Positions 24,340 to 37,000 of a stretch of DNA of 64,000 nt are shown here, in pieces. The stretch spans positions 48,499,869-48,563,868 of the forward strand of contig NC_046683.1 in the NCBI RefSeq assembly GCF_009870125.1. The letters run 5' to 3'. The translations under genes were made by a program, and so were the position numbers. The notes under the pieces are model-generated. The model saw only the letters and a program-made list of their open reading frames with translations. It was not told the origin of the DNA and ran no database searches. This DNA is from Drosophila pseudoobscura. Its lineage: Eukaryota > Arthropoda > Insecta > Diptera > Drosophilidae. Position 1 is the first letter of the stretch; each line of letters starts with the position of its first letter.

Positions 24340-24775
24340 TATTGGTTGCCTATTAACGAGAAGGTTCTTAAATTTCTCTCATTCCTAAACCCTGAAGACA
24401 TAGTCAATGGCCAATTACCAGATTTGCAGGACCTGTATAAAAGATTTCCTCAACTTATTAAAGATCCGCAGGGAATCGATAATGAATTTGACCTCTTAAA
24501 AAATGATGAGGTTCTTTTTAGTTTATTAAAAACACACAAAAGTCCTGGCCATTTCTGGTATACATTGGGACAAATAAAAGATTTCAAGAATGAACTAAAA
24601 TATGAAAAAATTTCAAAATTTGCACAAGTACTGCTTATATTGCCAGTTTAGAGTGCATCATGTGAAAAAATTTTCTCCGAAGTGAACTTAATAAGAACAA
24701 ATACAAGAAATAGATTTAAGAATATACATTTTTCAAATCTTTTATATGTGAGACAACGGTTGCGAGAATTTTGAA
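24340..24775 (+). mobile_element. hAT DNA transposon, C-terminal transposase remnant
   Basis: An open stretch from 24340 ends at a stop at 24649. The same frame continues after it as 'SASCEKIFSEVNLIRTNTRN', then 'IHFSNLLYVRQRL' to a final stop. The joined block 'FAQVLLILPV' plus S-x-S-C-E-x-x-FS is the hAT C-terminal dimerisation signature. Only the C-terminal part is present, so this is a truncated copy with one internal stop. No terminal inverted repeats were recognised. Confidence 0.75.
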
Positions 24776-25174
24776 CCGAACACTGGAATGCTGTTAAAAA
24801 ATCCCAGCGACATCATTAGTGACGATAGTGATGTTAGTGATTAGTATATTATTAAGACTTTATTATTATTAATAAGTCTTATTAAGACTTAAGATTATTA
24901 AATGAAATGATCTCCAATTAAATGAAAGCACTGTTTTAACCTGGTATCCCCAGTAGGCCTACTCCACACTTCTACGAAATCTCAATTGTGTTCATATGTG
25001 TGAATAGAATGCTTCCGATTTAATTACTGTATCCCTCAGATGCCTTGTGTCGTTTGATCCTTTGTTCCATCCATAGCTGAACAACTTTCGTGTTGCTTGT
25101 CGGTTACATTTTCCGTCGATCCATCCCTCGATAAATGTTCTATGTATGTATATGAAAAACAAATTTTTTTCTAC

Positions 25175-25259
25175 GGTATATTTTGAAAATGAGGCGGTAT
25201 GTTTCGGTATATTTCTGAGGGTAGGACGGTATATTTTATCGATAAATCCGCGGTCACAC
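25175..25259 (+). promoter_or_regulatory. kto promoter module: GGTATATT iterons, DRE and Motif 1
   Basis: GGTATATT occurs at 25175, 25207 and 25228, with a GGTATGTT variant at 25196. A DRE (TATCGATA) lies at 25237-25244 and Motif 1 (GGTCACAC) at 25252-25259, 92 nt before the kto ATG. DREF and M1BP sites mark TATA-less housekeeping promoters in flies. Confidence 0.65.
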
Positions 25260-25350
25260 TGCTCTAATATTGGTTGTCTTTCTGAGTGCATAAAAAGGAA
25301 AAGAAGAAAAAGGAAAAATCGTGTGAAAAACGCATTACAGAGCCGCCAAG

Positions 25351-28300
25351 ATGCTCTCAATGCTGCAGGAAAAGCGTCCGCTCAAGCGTACACGCCTCGG
25401 CCCACCGGATATATATCCACAGGACGCCAAGCAGCGCGAGGACGAACTGACGCCCACGAATGTGAAACATGGCTTCACCACAACACCGCCATTGTCCGAC
25501 GAGTTTGGCACGGCGCACAGCTCAAATGTGAACGCCAGTAGGGTTAGTGCCTTCTTCAGCGGGGTGCTGGCCAAAAAGGAGGAGTTGATGACGCTGCCGG
25601 ACACTGGACGCAAGAAACAGCAGATCAATTGCAAGGACAACTTCTGGCCAGTCTCGCCCCGACGCAAGTGCATAGTGGACGCCTGGTTTAAGGACTTGGC
25701 TGGCAACAAACCGCTTCTCAGTTTGGCCAAACGCGCTCCATCCTTCAACAAGAAGGAAGAGATTTTCATAACGCTCTGCGAAAACCAGGTCAACATGCAG
25801 CGGGCGACGTGGTTCATCAAGCTAAGTGCCGCCTACACGCTTAGCTTCACCGAGTCGAAGAACAAAAAGCGCAGCATCTACGATCCGGCTGCCGAGTGGA
25901 CGGGCAACATGATCAAATTCATGAAGGAACTGCTGCCCAAACTGCAGGAATACTATCAGCAGAGTAAGTACATACTATACAGGAAACTAAATGAAATCGT
26001 CTTATGACATCTCCATTGCTTCAGCCCACGACAAGGCCTCGTCGAATGGCAGCCACTCCGCTGGCCTGACTACCGCCTCCAGCGGTAACAGCAACGGAAT
26101 CTCGGTGAACAGCTCCGGGGGCAATGCCGCACCCCCAAGTGCCACAGCGAATGTAATTCCAGTGCCCAGCATGTCCAGCCCCCTGCCGCCGATACACAGT
26201 CCAGCCAATGGCCAACCGAGCACGGCCGGGGGAGTAGTAGGATCCGGCAGTGTCATACCACCAGCCGGAGCGCTCGGCGGAGGCGTTAGTTCGGGTCCGG
26301 GTGGACCGGGTGGATGCTCTGCGAACAGCAGCACGGCTGTGGGAGCACCTGTACCTCCCGGTTCGAGCATATCCGGCATTGGCAGCCAGTTTGAGGACAG
26401 CCGAAATGCATTAAAGTACTGGAAGTACTGTCACCAGCTGAGCAAATACATGTACGAGGAGTCGCTGCTGGACCGACAGGAATTCCTGAACTGGATACTC
26501 GATTTGCTGGACAAGATGCGCACGCAGGCGAGCTTTGACGAGCCGCTGAAGAAGCTTGTGCTTAGCTTCGCTCTCCAGTACATGCACGACTTTGTCCAGT
26601 CGGAGCGACTGTGCCGGAAAATGGCCTACATTGTGTCCAAAAAACTGGCGCAGCTCCTTAACGCGGCCGTAGAGCAGCAAGGGATTAAGGATGTCGACGG
26701 AGGAGTGGGAGCTGGAGCTGGAGGTGGAGAGAACAAGCTTCAGCACGATCCATTTGAGTTGGCTCTGCAAGAGCAGATGAGTTGCCCCCATCATCGGGAT
26801 ATTGTCTTGTACCTGAGCACCATTCTCCAGATTATCACCATCGAATGCCCCACGGCTCTGGTCTGGAGTGGTATAGCAGCGCATCGAGCCCCCTCTTCCC
26901 TGGTGGGCAGTCCGCTGGATCATCTCCCGCTGGCCCCCTCCGTGCTACCCATGCCCACGCGATGTCCGCGCACCAATACGGAGATACGCCGCCAGCTGCG
27001 CGCCGCCGAGTCTGAGATTGTGCTCCGGACGCAACATGCAGAGCAGCGGTGGTTCGCCTCCAAGTGGCTCAGTGCAGGAAAGAACCACTACACCAAAGTG
27101 CTGGCCACTCTGGATCACCTGGACACTCACTGCTTCGATCGCATGGAGCAGTGCAACAGTATTGACACGCTATATGTGCACATCTTCCCCAGGAGGCGCG
27201 ACGAGGATCAGCAGGACCCTCAGCAGCAGCAGCAGCCACGCCCAGTGTATGAGCCCAAACAGGACAAGGATACGGTGCGGATTCTGTGCGAATGGGCTGT
27301 CTCCAGTCAGCGCTGGGGCGAGCACCGGGCCATGGTAGTGGCCAATCTGTTGGACAAACGTCAGATAGATGTGACCAGCACGCCCTCCGAGCAGTCTAGC
27401 GACAAGGAGGATAAGGACTCCCTGGCCTCGGGGGCCGGCCTGATTGATGGCCTGCCAGTATTCCAGCATGTGCTGATGCACTTCCTCGACCACGATGCCC
27501 CCGTGCTGGACGATCACTTGAGCAGTGCTCAGCAGCGAACGGAGTTCACGAATCTGGTCCAGCTCTTCAGTGCCCTGATCCGTCACGATGTCTTTTCGCA
27601 CAATGCATATATGCACACGCTGATCTCCAGAGGCGATCTGCTGAGTCTCGAGTCTGTCCTGGCGAGCAAAGCATCGACAACGGCCACCAAAAGCTCGCCA
27701 GCGGCGGCAGCGACACAGGCCACAACGACGCATGGGTTCGATGACGACCCCTTTGGCGGGGGCATTGACTTTAAGCACAACGAATTCGACGACTCCAACG
27801 TGGACGACGATCTGGACAAGCTGGTGCAGAACATCAAGGAGAAGGGGCAGCACGATGCGCCCGACAGCCCCAAGATCGGACCGCCAGGCGATGGGGAACC
27901 CAGCACGGGTGGAGCAGGGGGCAGCATATCCCGCCACTACGTCTACACTAAGCACTTTCCCATACCACAGGACGAGTCCAGCTACAGCAGCGAGAGCAAC
28001 CAGAGGTATATTCTTCTGTTTGGCGTGGGCAAGGAGCGCGACGAGAAGAAGCACGCGGTGAAAAAGATGTCCAAGGAAATCGGAAAGCTCTTCACCAAGA
28101 AGTTCAGCATCGACGTGGCCGAGGGCGGCAAGGTGAAGAAGCATTCGCGCAACGAATTCAACTTCGAGGCCACGACAGCCAAGTGCCAGCAGATGGCATA
28201 CTTCGATCAGCACGTGGTCACCGCCCAGTGCGCGGCCAATGTGTTGGAACAGCTCAACGGATTCGCCCTCGGCAACAACAACTATCTGCCGGTGCAGGAG

Positions 28301-31300
28301 CACGTCGCCTTCCTGTTCGATCTCATGGAGTTGGCCCTCAACATCTACAGTCTGCTGGAGTTGTGCGACAATCTGCTCAAGGAGCTGCCTGAGGTGGAGC
28401 ACCAGCTGCAGCTGAAGAAGTCCAACATGGTGCGGGGCTACACCACCTCCCTGGCCCTGTATATCGTCAGCATTCTGCGGCGATACCACAGTTGCCTGCT
28501 CCTCTCCCCCGAGCAGACGCTATCAGTATTCGAGGGCGTCTGTCGCACCATTCGCCACGTGAACAATCCCAGCGAGTGCAGCTCTGCGGAGCGCTGCATC
28601 CTCGCCTATCTCAGCGATCTGCACGAGTCCTGCGTCCTGCTGCAGGGCAAGGAACAGTCCACCGAGTACTACCAGCAGCTGCAATGTATCAAGCGGTTCA
28701 AGGATATCTTCAACACCCCCGAGCAGCTCAGGTAAGTGCGAATCTGCCAATCCCTCCGGCTGATATGGATTCTCTTGATCATCTGCTATCGATATACTAT
28801 AAAACTCCTTTCTTTCCTTTTAAAAGCCTGCCTCCACAAGGATACAATCCCCAGCTGCTGCAAGAGTTGTTTGTAGCACCACGTCGTGGTGGAAAACTCG
28901 AACCGCACTGGCTCCGGCAGTTGCACGAATCGTCCGCGAATGTGTACAGCTTCGTATCGAATGCCGTGATTGCCGTCTGCCGCGAGACGGACAATGAGCG
29001 GCTGAACGATGTGGCCTTGGCCTGTGCGGAGCTCACTGCCAGCTGCAACGTCCTTTCCGAGGAGTGGATCGCGGCCCTGCAGAGCCTGTGCAGCGGCAGC
29101 AAGAGCCCCCGGTACCCGCATCTGGGCGGCCAAGTAGATATTGGCCAGGGAAAGACCCACAATGCGTTGGCCGTATTCGTGTGTATCCTGGTCGCCCGCC
29201 ATTGCTTCTCCCTGGCCGATTTTGTCAGCAAGTTTGCCCTGCCAACCCTGGCTAGATCGGTGAGTGCTGGGGGTGGAGAAATGAGCGTAGATGCCGAGGC
29301 GGGAGCTCGTCTCACCTGTCACCTGGTGCTGAAGCTTTTCAAGACCCTGGAGATACCGCAGCCGGGCATGTATTCGGTAAGCACATCTCCCAATCCCCTC
29401 CACGCCGTCGGCAGCGATTTCAGCATACGTCTGAGCTGTGATCGGCATCTGCTGGTCGGGGCACACAAGACCATTCCCATTGCCGCTGTGCTGGCCGTGC
29501 TAAAGGCGATTCTGATAGTTGTGGACAATGCGGCGCTAAAGACATCCATGGCTGGAGGGACTGGCTCCTCGTCCTCGGGCGGCGTGGGCGGTGCCTTTGG
29601 CAGTGGCAAGCGCAGTGGCTTCAACACACCCGTCCATCCAGGCAGTACGCCCAAGAGCAACGAACAGCGACCGGCCGATCTCAGCCAGATCCTGGGCACC
29701 AGCGATCTCCAACTTGGCAACAGTCTTACCAGCGAGCAAGAGGCACTACAGCAGCCATCCGTTGGCGGGCTAGAGCAGATCTCACTACTAGAATTCGCTC
29801 AGGCCGTGCTCAAGCAGATCTGCGCCCAAGAGCACGTGCTTGAACGGTGCCTGAAGAATGCCGAGGGGCTGTGCGACATGATCATCGACGAGATGCTGAC
29901 GGCCAAGCAGGCACAGCGCGTACTGCACATGATCTGCTACCCGGAGGCGGAATTCAACATAATTTCCGAGCTAGATCAGCGAGCCATGATCGTGAGGATA
30001 CTAGAGAACCTGGGCCAGTGGACTCTGCGTATTTCTTGGCTGGATCTGCAGCTGATGTACCGCCAGTCGATGGGCAACAATGCGGAGCTCAATGTCTGGC
30101 TGGACACTGTGGCCCGAGCAGCCATCGATGTCTTCCACATGGAGGAGATCATCCTGCCGGGATCCCTGAAGGCCACACACAAGCCCAAGCCCTCCACCTG
30201 GCTAGTGGCACCTCTAATTGCAAAGCTCACTCCGGCCGTACAAGGAAGAATCTTGCGAGTGGCGGGACAGGTGCTTGAGAGCATGAACTACTTCTCCAAA
30301 GTCTCAAAATCGGACTGCAACAGCTCGGGCAGCGGGGATGAGCGGGAGAAGAGCAACAGCTGCCACAGCAGCAACAGCTATGGCATTGGTGGTGTAGCCG
30401 CTCGCAACAAAAAGATGCCGCTCAACTACCAGCCGTTTCTGGGTCTTATCCTCACCTGCCTGAAGGGTCAGGATGAGTACAAGGAGAACCTGCTCGTTTC
30501 GCTTTACTCGCAGCTCTCCCAATGCCTGCAATCCTTTGCTGAGGTAAGTCTTCCCCGAAACCATCTTCGATAGCGATGCCTAACGATTCCCCTTGTTTGC
30601 AGCTGGACACAATCGGAGGCACCGATGAGCCGCAGGCACGGGAGGAGATCTTGGATGCACTGCAACTGCGGTTCTCCCTGGTGGGTGGGATGTTCGAAGC
30701 AATCCAAAAGAACAGCACCCCCACCACGGACTGGGCTATTCTCTTGGCCCAGCTGGTGTGCCAGGGTGTGGTGGATCTGAGCTGCAACCGGGAGCTCTTC
30801 ACCACCGTCGTGGACATGCTGGCCACCCTGGTGCATTCGACTTTAGTCTCCGACAGCCAGTCGGAGCGGGATGAGAACAAGAAACTATACTTGAATCTGA
30901 TGAAGAAGCTGAAGAAGGAGATTGGCGAGAAGAACAATGCCTCCATCCGAGTGATACGGCAGCTGCTTCCACTCTACAAGCAGCCCACAGAGGTAAGTAG
31001 TGTGGTTCGGTTCTTCTCAGGATTTGCTTTGGGAACTCTTAAAATGGAAAATAATGGGACATCCATCCATCTTGCCTCCCAGGTGATAGCCTGCGAGCAC
31101 GCTGGCATGGATACCAAGGGCAACAAAATCTGCGACATGGAGAAGAAACAGCTGCGGATATCGGACAAGCAGCGGATCAGCGTGTGGGACATCCTCGAGG
31201 GCCACAAGAACCCTGCTCCCCTTTCGTGGGTCTGGTTCGGGGCTGTCAAGCTCGAGCGCAAACCCCTCACCTACGAGGAGGCTCATCGCAATCTCAAATA

Positions 31301-33531
31301 CCACACGCACAGCCTGGTCAAACCGAGTAGCTACTACTACGAACCGCTGCCACTGCCACCCGAGGACATTGAGCCGGTGCCGGAGAAGATTTGCATAGTA
31401 AGTGATAAAACAGTGGGACAGTGGCCACCACACAGTCCTTTGGTGACGCCTATCGTTTCTACCCTTCAGAAGGACGAAATGATGAAGGCCGACACGCCTT
31501 CCTCCGTAGACCAGTCGCCCAGTGCTGTGGTAGGCACTGGTCGCGGCCGCGGCAAGGGGACGACAACGCGGAAACGCAAGCCTAAGAACCCAAAGACCCC
31601 GCCGGTGGTCAATACACAGCAACAGCAGCCACAGCTGGCGCCCCAGCCGCAGCAGCCGCCGAATGTGCAGCAGCAACAGCAGCAAATGCAGCAGCAGCAG
31701 CAGCACATGCAACAGCAGCAGATGCAGCCAAACCAGATGGGAATGCAGATGAACATGCCGGTAAGAAGTACCTTTAGATCCCAGTAAGGCTTACAAATCT
31801 AAATGACGTCCCCCTCTGGACAGATGAACATGCAGCAGTTTGCTCCCAATCCCAACATGATGCAGCAGAGTGCGCTCATGCAACAGCAGCAGCAAATGCA
31901 ACAAATGGGAACCAATCAGCTGCAGCAGCAACTAAACGTTGGGGGTGGCAACGGACAGCAGAATCCTCAAATGAACTTCATGCAACAGGGACCAGGAGGT
32001 GGAGCCGCCGGTCCCCAAGGCTTGCCGGGCCAGCAACAGCAGCAGCAATGGCATAATGCCCCCCAGCAGCAGCAGCCGCCGCAGCAGTACCACAACCACT
32101 ATGCGCCGCACCAGCAGAATATGCAATGTAAGTAAAGGATCACAAGGAACGAGAATCCCATTTATCTATGAAATTATTTTAGCGAATCGCATCGAGAGAC
32201 CTCCCCAAAACGCCAACTCCAAACAGGCATTGTCCCAGATGTTGCGCCAGCGCCAGCCCTTCCAGCAGCAGCAGCAACAGCAGCCAGGCGGCGGTTTTAA
32301 TCCAATGCAACAGCAGCAGCCGCAGGCACAGCAACAGCCGGGTCCACAGCAGCAGCAAATGAATCCCAACCAAATGCGGCAACAGCAGATGACTGCCCAG
32401 CAGAATCCGCAGTCGGTGGCTGCCTTCAATGCCATGCAGCAGCAGCAACAACAAAATGCCCAGCAGCAGCAGCAGCAGATGAACCCCAACCAGCAGCAGC
32501 AGCAATTCATGAGGGGTGGAAACATGCGGCCAGGCATGGCTCCCAATCAGATGAACCAGATGAATATGGGCGGCCAGGGCATACCGCAGAATTCAATGAT
32601 GCAACAACAGATGACCCAGGGAATGGTGGGCATGGTTAATCCGAATGCCAATCAAATGATGCAAACTGGAGGCGCACAGGGAGGTAACGGAGTAGGCGTT
32701 GGCGTTGGCGTGGGCGTTGGAGTCGGCGTCACGACTGGAGCCAATCCCAACATGGGCATGGGTGGCATGCCGCAGCAGGGCATGATGCAGCAACAGGCAC
32801 AACAGCAGCCTCAGCAGCAGGTGCAGTTCCAGAACTTCCAGAATCAGTATCAGCAGCAGCAGCAACAACAACAGCAGCAGGGAATGCAGCAGCAAGGCGG
32901 AGGCGTTGGCGTGGGCGTGGGCGTCGGCATGGCGCCCAATCAACAGCAACAGCAGCAGGCCAACATGATGGGCAACTTCAATCCGCAAATGCAGCAGGCG
33001 AATCGCAACAATCCTGACTTTATGGCGGCGGCAGCAGCCCAGCAGCAACAACAACAGCAGCAGCAACGGGGCGTCCCCGGCGGAATGATGGCCGGAAACC
33101 GGGGTCAGTACATTAACCAGGCACCCAACGTTACCATGTCCAACATGATGGGTCCCGGGCCGGGCGGCGTGGGTGTCGGTGTCGGAGTGGGGGTTGGCCA
33201 GGTGCCACCGTATGCCCGACAGCAGCCAGCGGGAGGCGGCAAGCCAGGTGTCCTCAGCACACAGCAACAATTCCAGCAGCAGCAGCAACAGCAGCAGCTG
33301 CGGCATCAGCAGATGATGCAGATGCAGGGTATGGGTGGCGGCGGGGGTGGTGGAATGGGGGCAGGACCACAGCAGGCCAGTGGGGCTGGAGTTGGTGGAG
33401 GAGGGGGAGGCATGGTGCAGCAGCAGCAAAGCATGAACCAGCAACAAACGCCCAATCTGGTGGCGCAGCTGCAGCGACAGAACATGATGGGGCAGCAGCA
33501 GCAATATCAACATCAACCCCCGCCCTATTAG
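25351..33531 (+). CDS. kto: Kohtalo, Mediator kinase-module subunit Med12
   Basis: Exons 25351-25963, 26025-28731, 28827-30543, 30603-30992, 31083-31397, 31470-31760, 31824-32127 and 32183-33531 close to 2561 aa. The N-terminus is classic MED12 (RPLKRTRLGPPDIYPQD, KDNFWPVSPR, WFKDLAGNKPL), the region that activates cyclin C-CDK8. A Ser/Gly/Ala-rich insert follows near residues 205-345, then the LCEWA region. The last 600 residues are Gln/Met-rich with long polyQ and several Gly-Val runs. MED12 with MED13 (skuld), CDK8 and cyclin C makes the Mediator kinase module, which acts in Wingless and Notch outputs. Introns 30993-31082 (90 nt) and 31398-31469 (72 nt) are in-frame and stop-free. AATAAA lies at 33603-33608. 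Confidence 0.96.
32687..33201 (+). repeat. kto: Gly-Val coding microsatellites within polyQ tail of kto
   Basis: Three tracts of alternating GGN-GTN codons (near 32687-32730, 32900-32930 and 33166-33201) encode runs of 4-8 Gly-Val pairs. They sit between CAG/CAA runs. They are hexamer repeats on the DNA level (GGCGTT and GGCGTG variants). Confidence 0.75.
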
Positions 33532-34094
33532 ATTGTAGACACATCGCCCCTTAGTGTTTGTAAGACCCCTACTCTAAAAAAAATATTTATAGCCTTTTTT
33601 TTAATAAAAAGAGATTAAGAAATTAAAACATTTTAATTTACTAAAAAGGGTAAAAAAAATAGATATATATCAGAATAATTGTAGCAAATTTGTTAAATTG
33701 TTAACAAATGTTCCCTCGATAGCTAATTTATCGCGGATAACCCATCTCTAGCACTTGGCAAAACAGCTGACTGGTAATGTATGCATAGTGTGTCTGAGTG
33801 TGTGTGTGTGTGCTTGTGGAATAGGAGTCATCAAAATTTTGTGTTTTGTGTGATATTTAACAATTTTTTTAAATTAGAGCTAAGTTCAAAGTTAATTAGT
33901 GCAATTAGTTCAGCTTGAGCGAGGCAAGCATTTATGTAGAACCCCGAGCCCAGCACCAGTTCCGCGTGGGTGAAACATTTCATTCATCGATTGAAGTCGA
34001 AATTTAATCCTAATCTACTAGTAGCTGTTTCGCAGTATTGTTTACCATTTACCATTGATTGTAAAACGGAGCTAGTGTGTCAAACGTTCCAGAC
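33532..34094. other. kto 3' UTR and Papss promoter/5' UTR
   Basis: The kto polyadenylation signal is at 33603. A TG-repeat (33789-33812) and TTTAAATTAGAGC-type AT-rich sequence lead to the first Papss coding exon. No other gene is visible. Confidence 0.5.
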
Positions 34095-37000
34095 ATGAGT
34101 GAAACGCCGGAGACCAGTAAAAAGCGTCAGAAGACGGTAAGTACTAGCAGAACCGTGAAACGTGGCGGTGAAGGTGGCCGTGGCCCCAAAACGAACGAAA
34201 GCAGGCCATAAACCATGTCTCTGTTTGTACAATTGTGTTAAAGATGAAAAAGAACTGCAACTGACGTGGATGTCGGGGCGAACGGTACAGGTGGATACGG
34301 ATGTCTTGGGCTCAAGTGGGACCCTGTTTGAACAGCTGTTGTGCTGGGCTGTTTTCTGAATTCTCTCCATATCCTAAACATACATCATTCTCTGTACTTG
34401 GCCTAGTAACAAATTACCAATTGATCCATTCAGAAAAAAAGCACATAGTTTTATATTATTTGGTAATACGTTCAGTACTCTAAGCACGCCCCTTTCCCTA
34501 CCATCGTAATCTTATCTCTTCTATTATGACCCAATTAGAGCTACATGGCTACAAAAAAGCATCAAATTGGCACGATTTTCAAAATATATAAATGAATATA
34601 CTACTTATATTTACATATATACTCATATGTATGCTAACAGTTGATAAGAATTCAAAAACTGATTAATATTTTGCAACTCTCCAACGTTCGGTTACTTACG
34701 GTCAGGCTTGCAGATAAAACAGTATGCAAAAACTGTTGATTTGGCAGAAAAATTGGCAGTGAAGGGCAGATGCAGCGGCACGTGTCGACCAAATAAAGCT
34801 GACCTTTGCTATTTTGAGTTTATTTAGGAAACCACTATAACAGTAATTGAATAATTTAGCAGCAACATTCAACATACCAAAAATTGCGAAAGTCATGCCG
34901 GATCTGCCGTATACGTTCTCGTATTTAGTTGTAGCATGAATTGACTGGAGGATCTCTTTTGTTGTTGGTCTAAAATGCCTTTAAAGCCGAGTAGGAGAAA
35001 ACATTACCTACATATGTAAATACGGAATTGCTAAATGTTGTATTACGTTGGTCGCACATAAAGAAAGGTTAATGCTCTTTTTATATGAAATGCTTCTTAT
35101 GCAACGTGCAACTATTTCCTTACCAACAACTGGTTGACGTTACAAGTGTTTATACTCGTGTACTTTGGCTGAAACAGGTTCGGTTGCCACTTAGAAAGAA
35201 AGTCTCTCTGGCAAAGATACCCAACTGCAGTCTGCAAGTGTGGAGACCCGTCCCATCCCGTTCCAACTCTGAGTGTTAGAGGAGATGAGGCCGGAGCTCC
35301 ACTTGGCCCGCTAAAAGCTGCTGTCTAGTTAAAAACTTGTTAAACGCTATTTTGTACCATAAATGGATCTTATTTTTCGGTAGTCTTTGCATTACGTGTC
35401 ATTTTCACAGAGTTCTTTTGAATCGCGCACATTGTGGATCCAAGCTCCGTTCCATCCATGCTGATCGTTGAGCAATTGTTTTTAGTTGTAATTGCCACTT
35501 GTTTATCATTGGTTAAATCATTACTGAAGCATTACCCAACAGCATGACTTTAACGACAGGGGCTGCAAACTAGCGTTGTCTGACGCAAATATTAATTATC
35601 TAACGAACCATGTAATGTTCGTTACAATAAGAAAACAAATAGATAGGCAGACTCATCCTTAGCCCCCAACAGGTTCAGCTTCAGCGGCCGGAGCACCCAA
35701 GATAAGATTATAAAAGAATCCTATATCATTTTTTTCTATCAAAAATGACTCATTTTTGGGGATCTGGGTTATGGCTAGATATTCGTCGACAACAATACAA
35801 GATCTGTATGTACTTAGCTGGTGCGAGTATTTGGAAAACACTCTCTCTCTAGAAATAGCCAAACACTGAACATTAAACGCCTTCCATAAACAAGTTCTTG
35901 TACTATAGTCACAGACATAGCCCAAGCCTTAGCCACTGTGCCTATCACATCCCAGCAGATCAGATCAGAAATCAGTCTGTCAGCGTCGGGGCTTCTCTGT
36001 TTGCTTTGCTGCAGGCCCCTGGAATTTCAGTTGCAGTTTTGAGCTTCGTCGAGAAAGTTCAGCAGCTCTTTTGGCCGCGGACGACGCGACGGAAACTCTC
36101 ACTTGCCAGCTTATCAGAGAGTAGTATTCGTATAAACGCGTAGTCTCTCCGCTCCGCTCCTATCCGCTCGCCAGCTTTCTTTTCACCTGCCCCAAGTACG
36201 AGACGGGACGGGTGTGTTTTGTGCTGTGGAAAATGTTTACCCAATGTGCCAATTCGCTTGGCCACTATAATAACAATAACATTCCGTGTGCCAGTTCCCC
36301 AGAGTGTTGCTGGCTCTCGAACGATGAAAGAAAGCCCAGCGATGAGGTAAGATCATACTAAGATATGCTGGAGAGAATATACTTCAACAACTTCTTACAT
36401 CTTCAAAGCTAGCCAATAAATAATCCACCTGGGAAATAAGCTATAGATCCGTTCTTCGGTTTGCCTTGGGGGGCGCTCGCAAAGAACCGGCTCGTTGGGC
36501 GTTCTACGAACATTTCCAGAACCTAAGATATACAAAATTATTAAGCTAAACTAGAAGCGAAAGAACCGAAAGAGAAGTAGAAACAGAGAGAACAAAACCC
36601 AGCAGAAAGCAGCAGAAAGACTGTGCAAACATTTTTCCCATTCCACCATCTGGAGTCGGAGAATCCCAATGATGCGTGCGTGGATCCATCCGGATCCCTC
36701 TCTCTCTCTCTCTATCTCTGTATCTTTCTCTTTCTCTCTCTGCCACTCTTCTGCTGCTACCTTCAGCTGCAGATTGCGCCATATTTAACCCGTAAATATT
36801 ATGGAAAACTTTCAGTTCGCTTTCAACGCTCGGTCGCGTTGTCTATGACGGAGATCTTCGGTTTGGATTAGTTTCAGCTCAGTTTCAATTCCATTCCCAT
36901 TTACGGATCGACGACTTCGCGCTGCTATCAGTTGCTCAGCGTAAAGCATTTCCCAAGCCGAAAAAAGTGTCGCGAAAACTAAAGAAATATAAAGAAATGC

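Larger units (their letters stand above)
24089..25350. other. Intergenic region with hAT relic and kto promoter
   Basis: The stretch holds the hAT transposase relic (24340-24775), an AT-rich hairpin near 24853-24887, a 15 nt direct repeat (24334-24348 and 25262-25276) and the kto promoter elements (25175-25259). No intact gene is present. Confidence 0.5.

Noticed and set aside
24846-24900. AT-rich hairpin (AAGACTTTATTA facing TAATAAGTCTT) as an RNA gene or terminator
   Set aside because: Short, AT-only and next to a dead transposon; more likely a remnant of its end than a functional RNA.
26002-28489. Long antisense ORFs over kto (for example 439 aa at 27170-28489 on the minus strand)
   Set aside because: Mirror frames of GC-rich, codon-biased kto exons with hydrophobic, domain-free translations.
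32593-33516. 307-aa minus-strand Leu/His-rich ORF
   Set aside because: Reverse reading of CAG/CAA repeats gives poly-Leu; it is a shadow of the kto polyQ tail.
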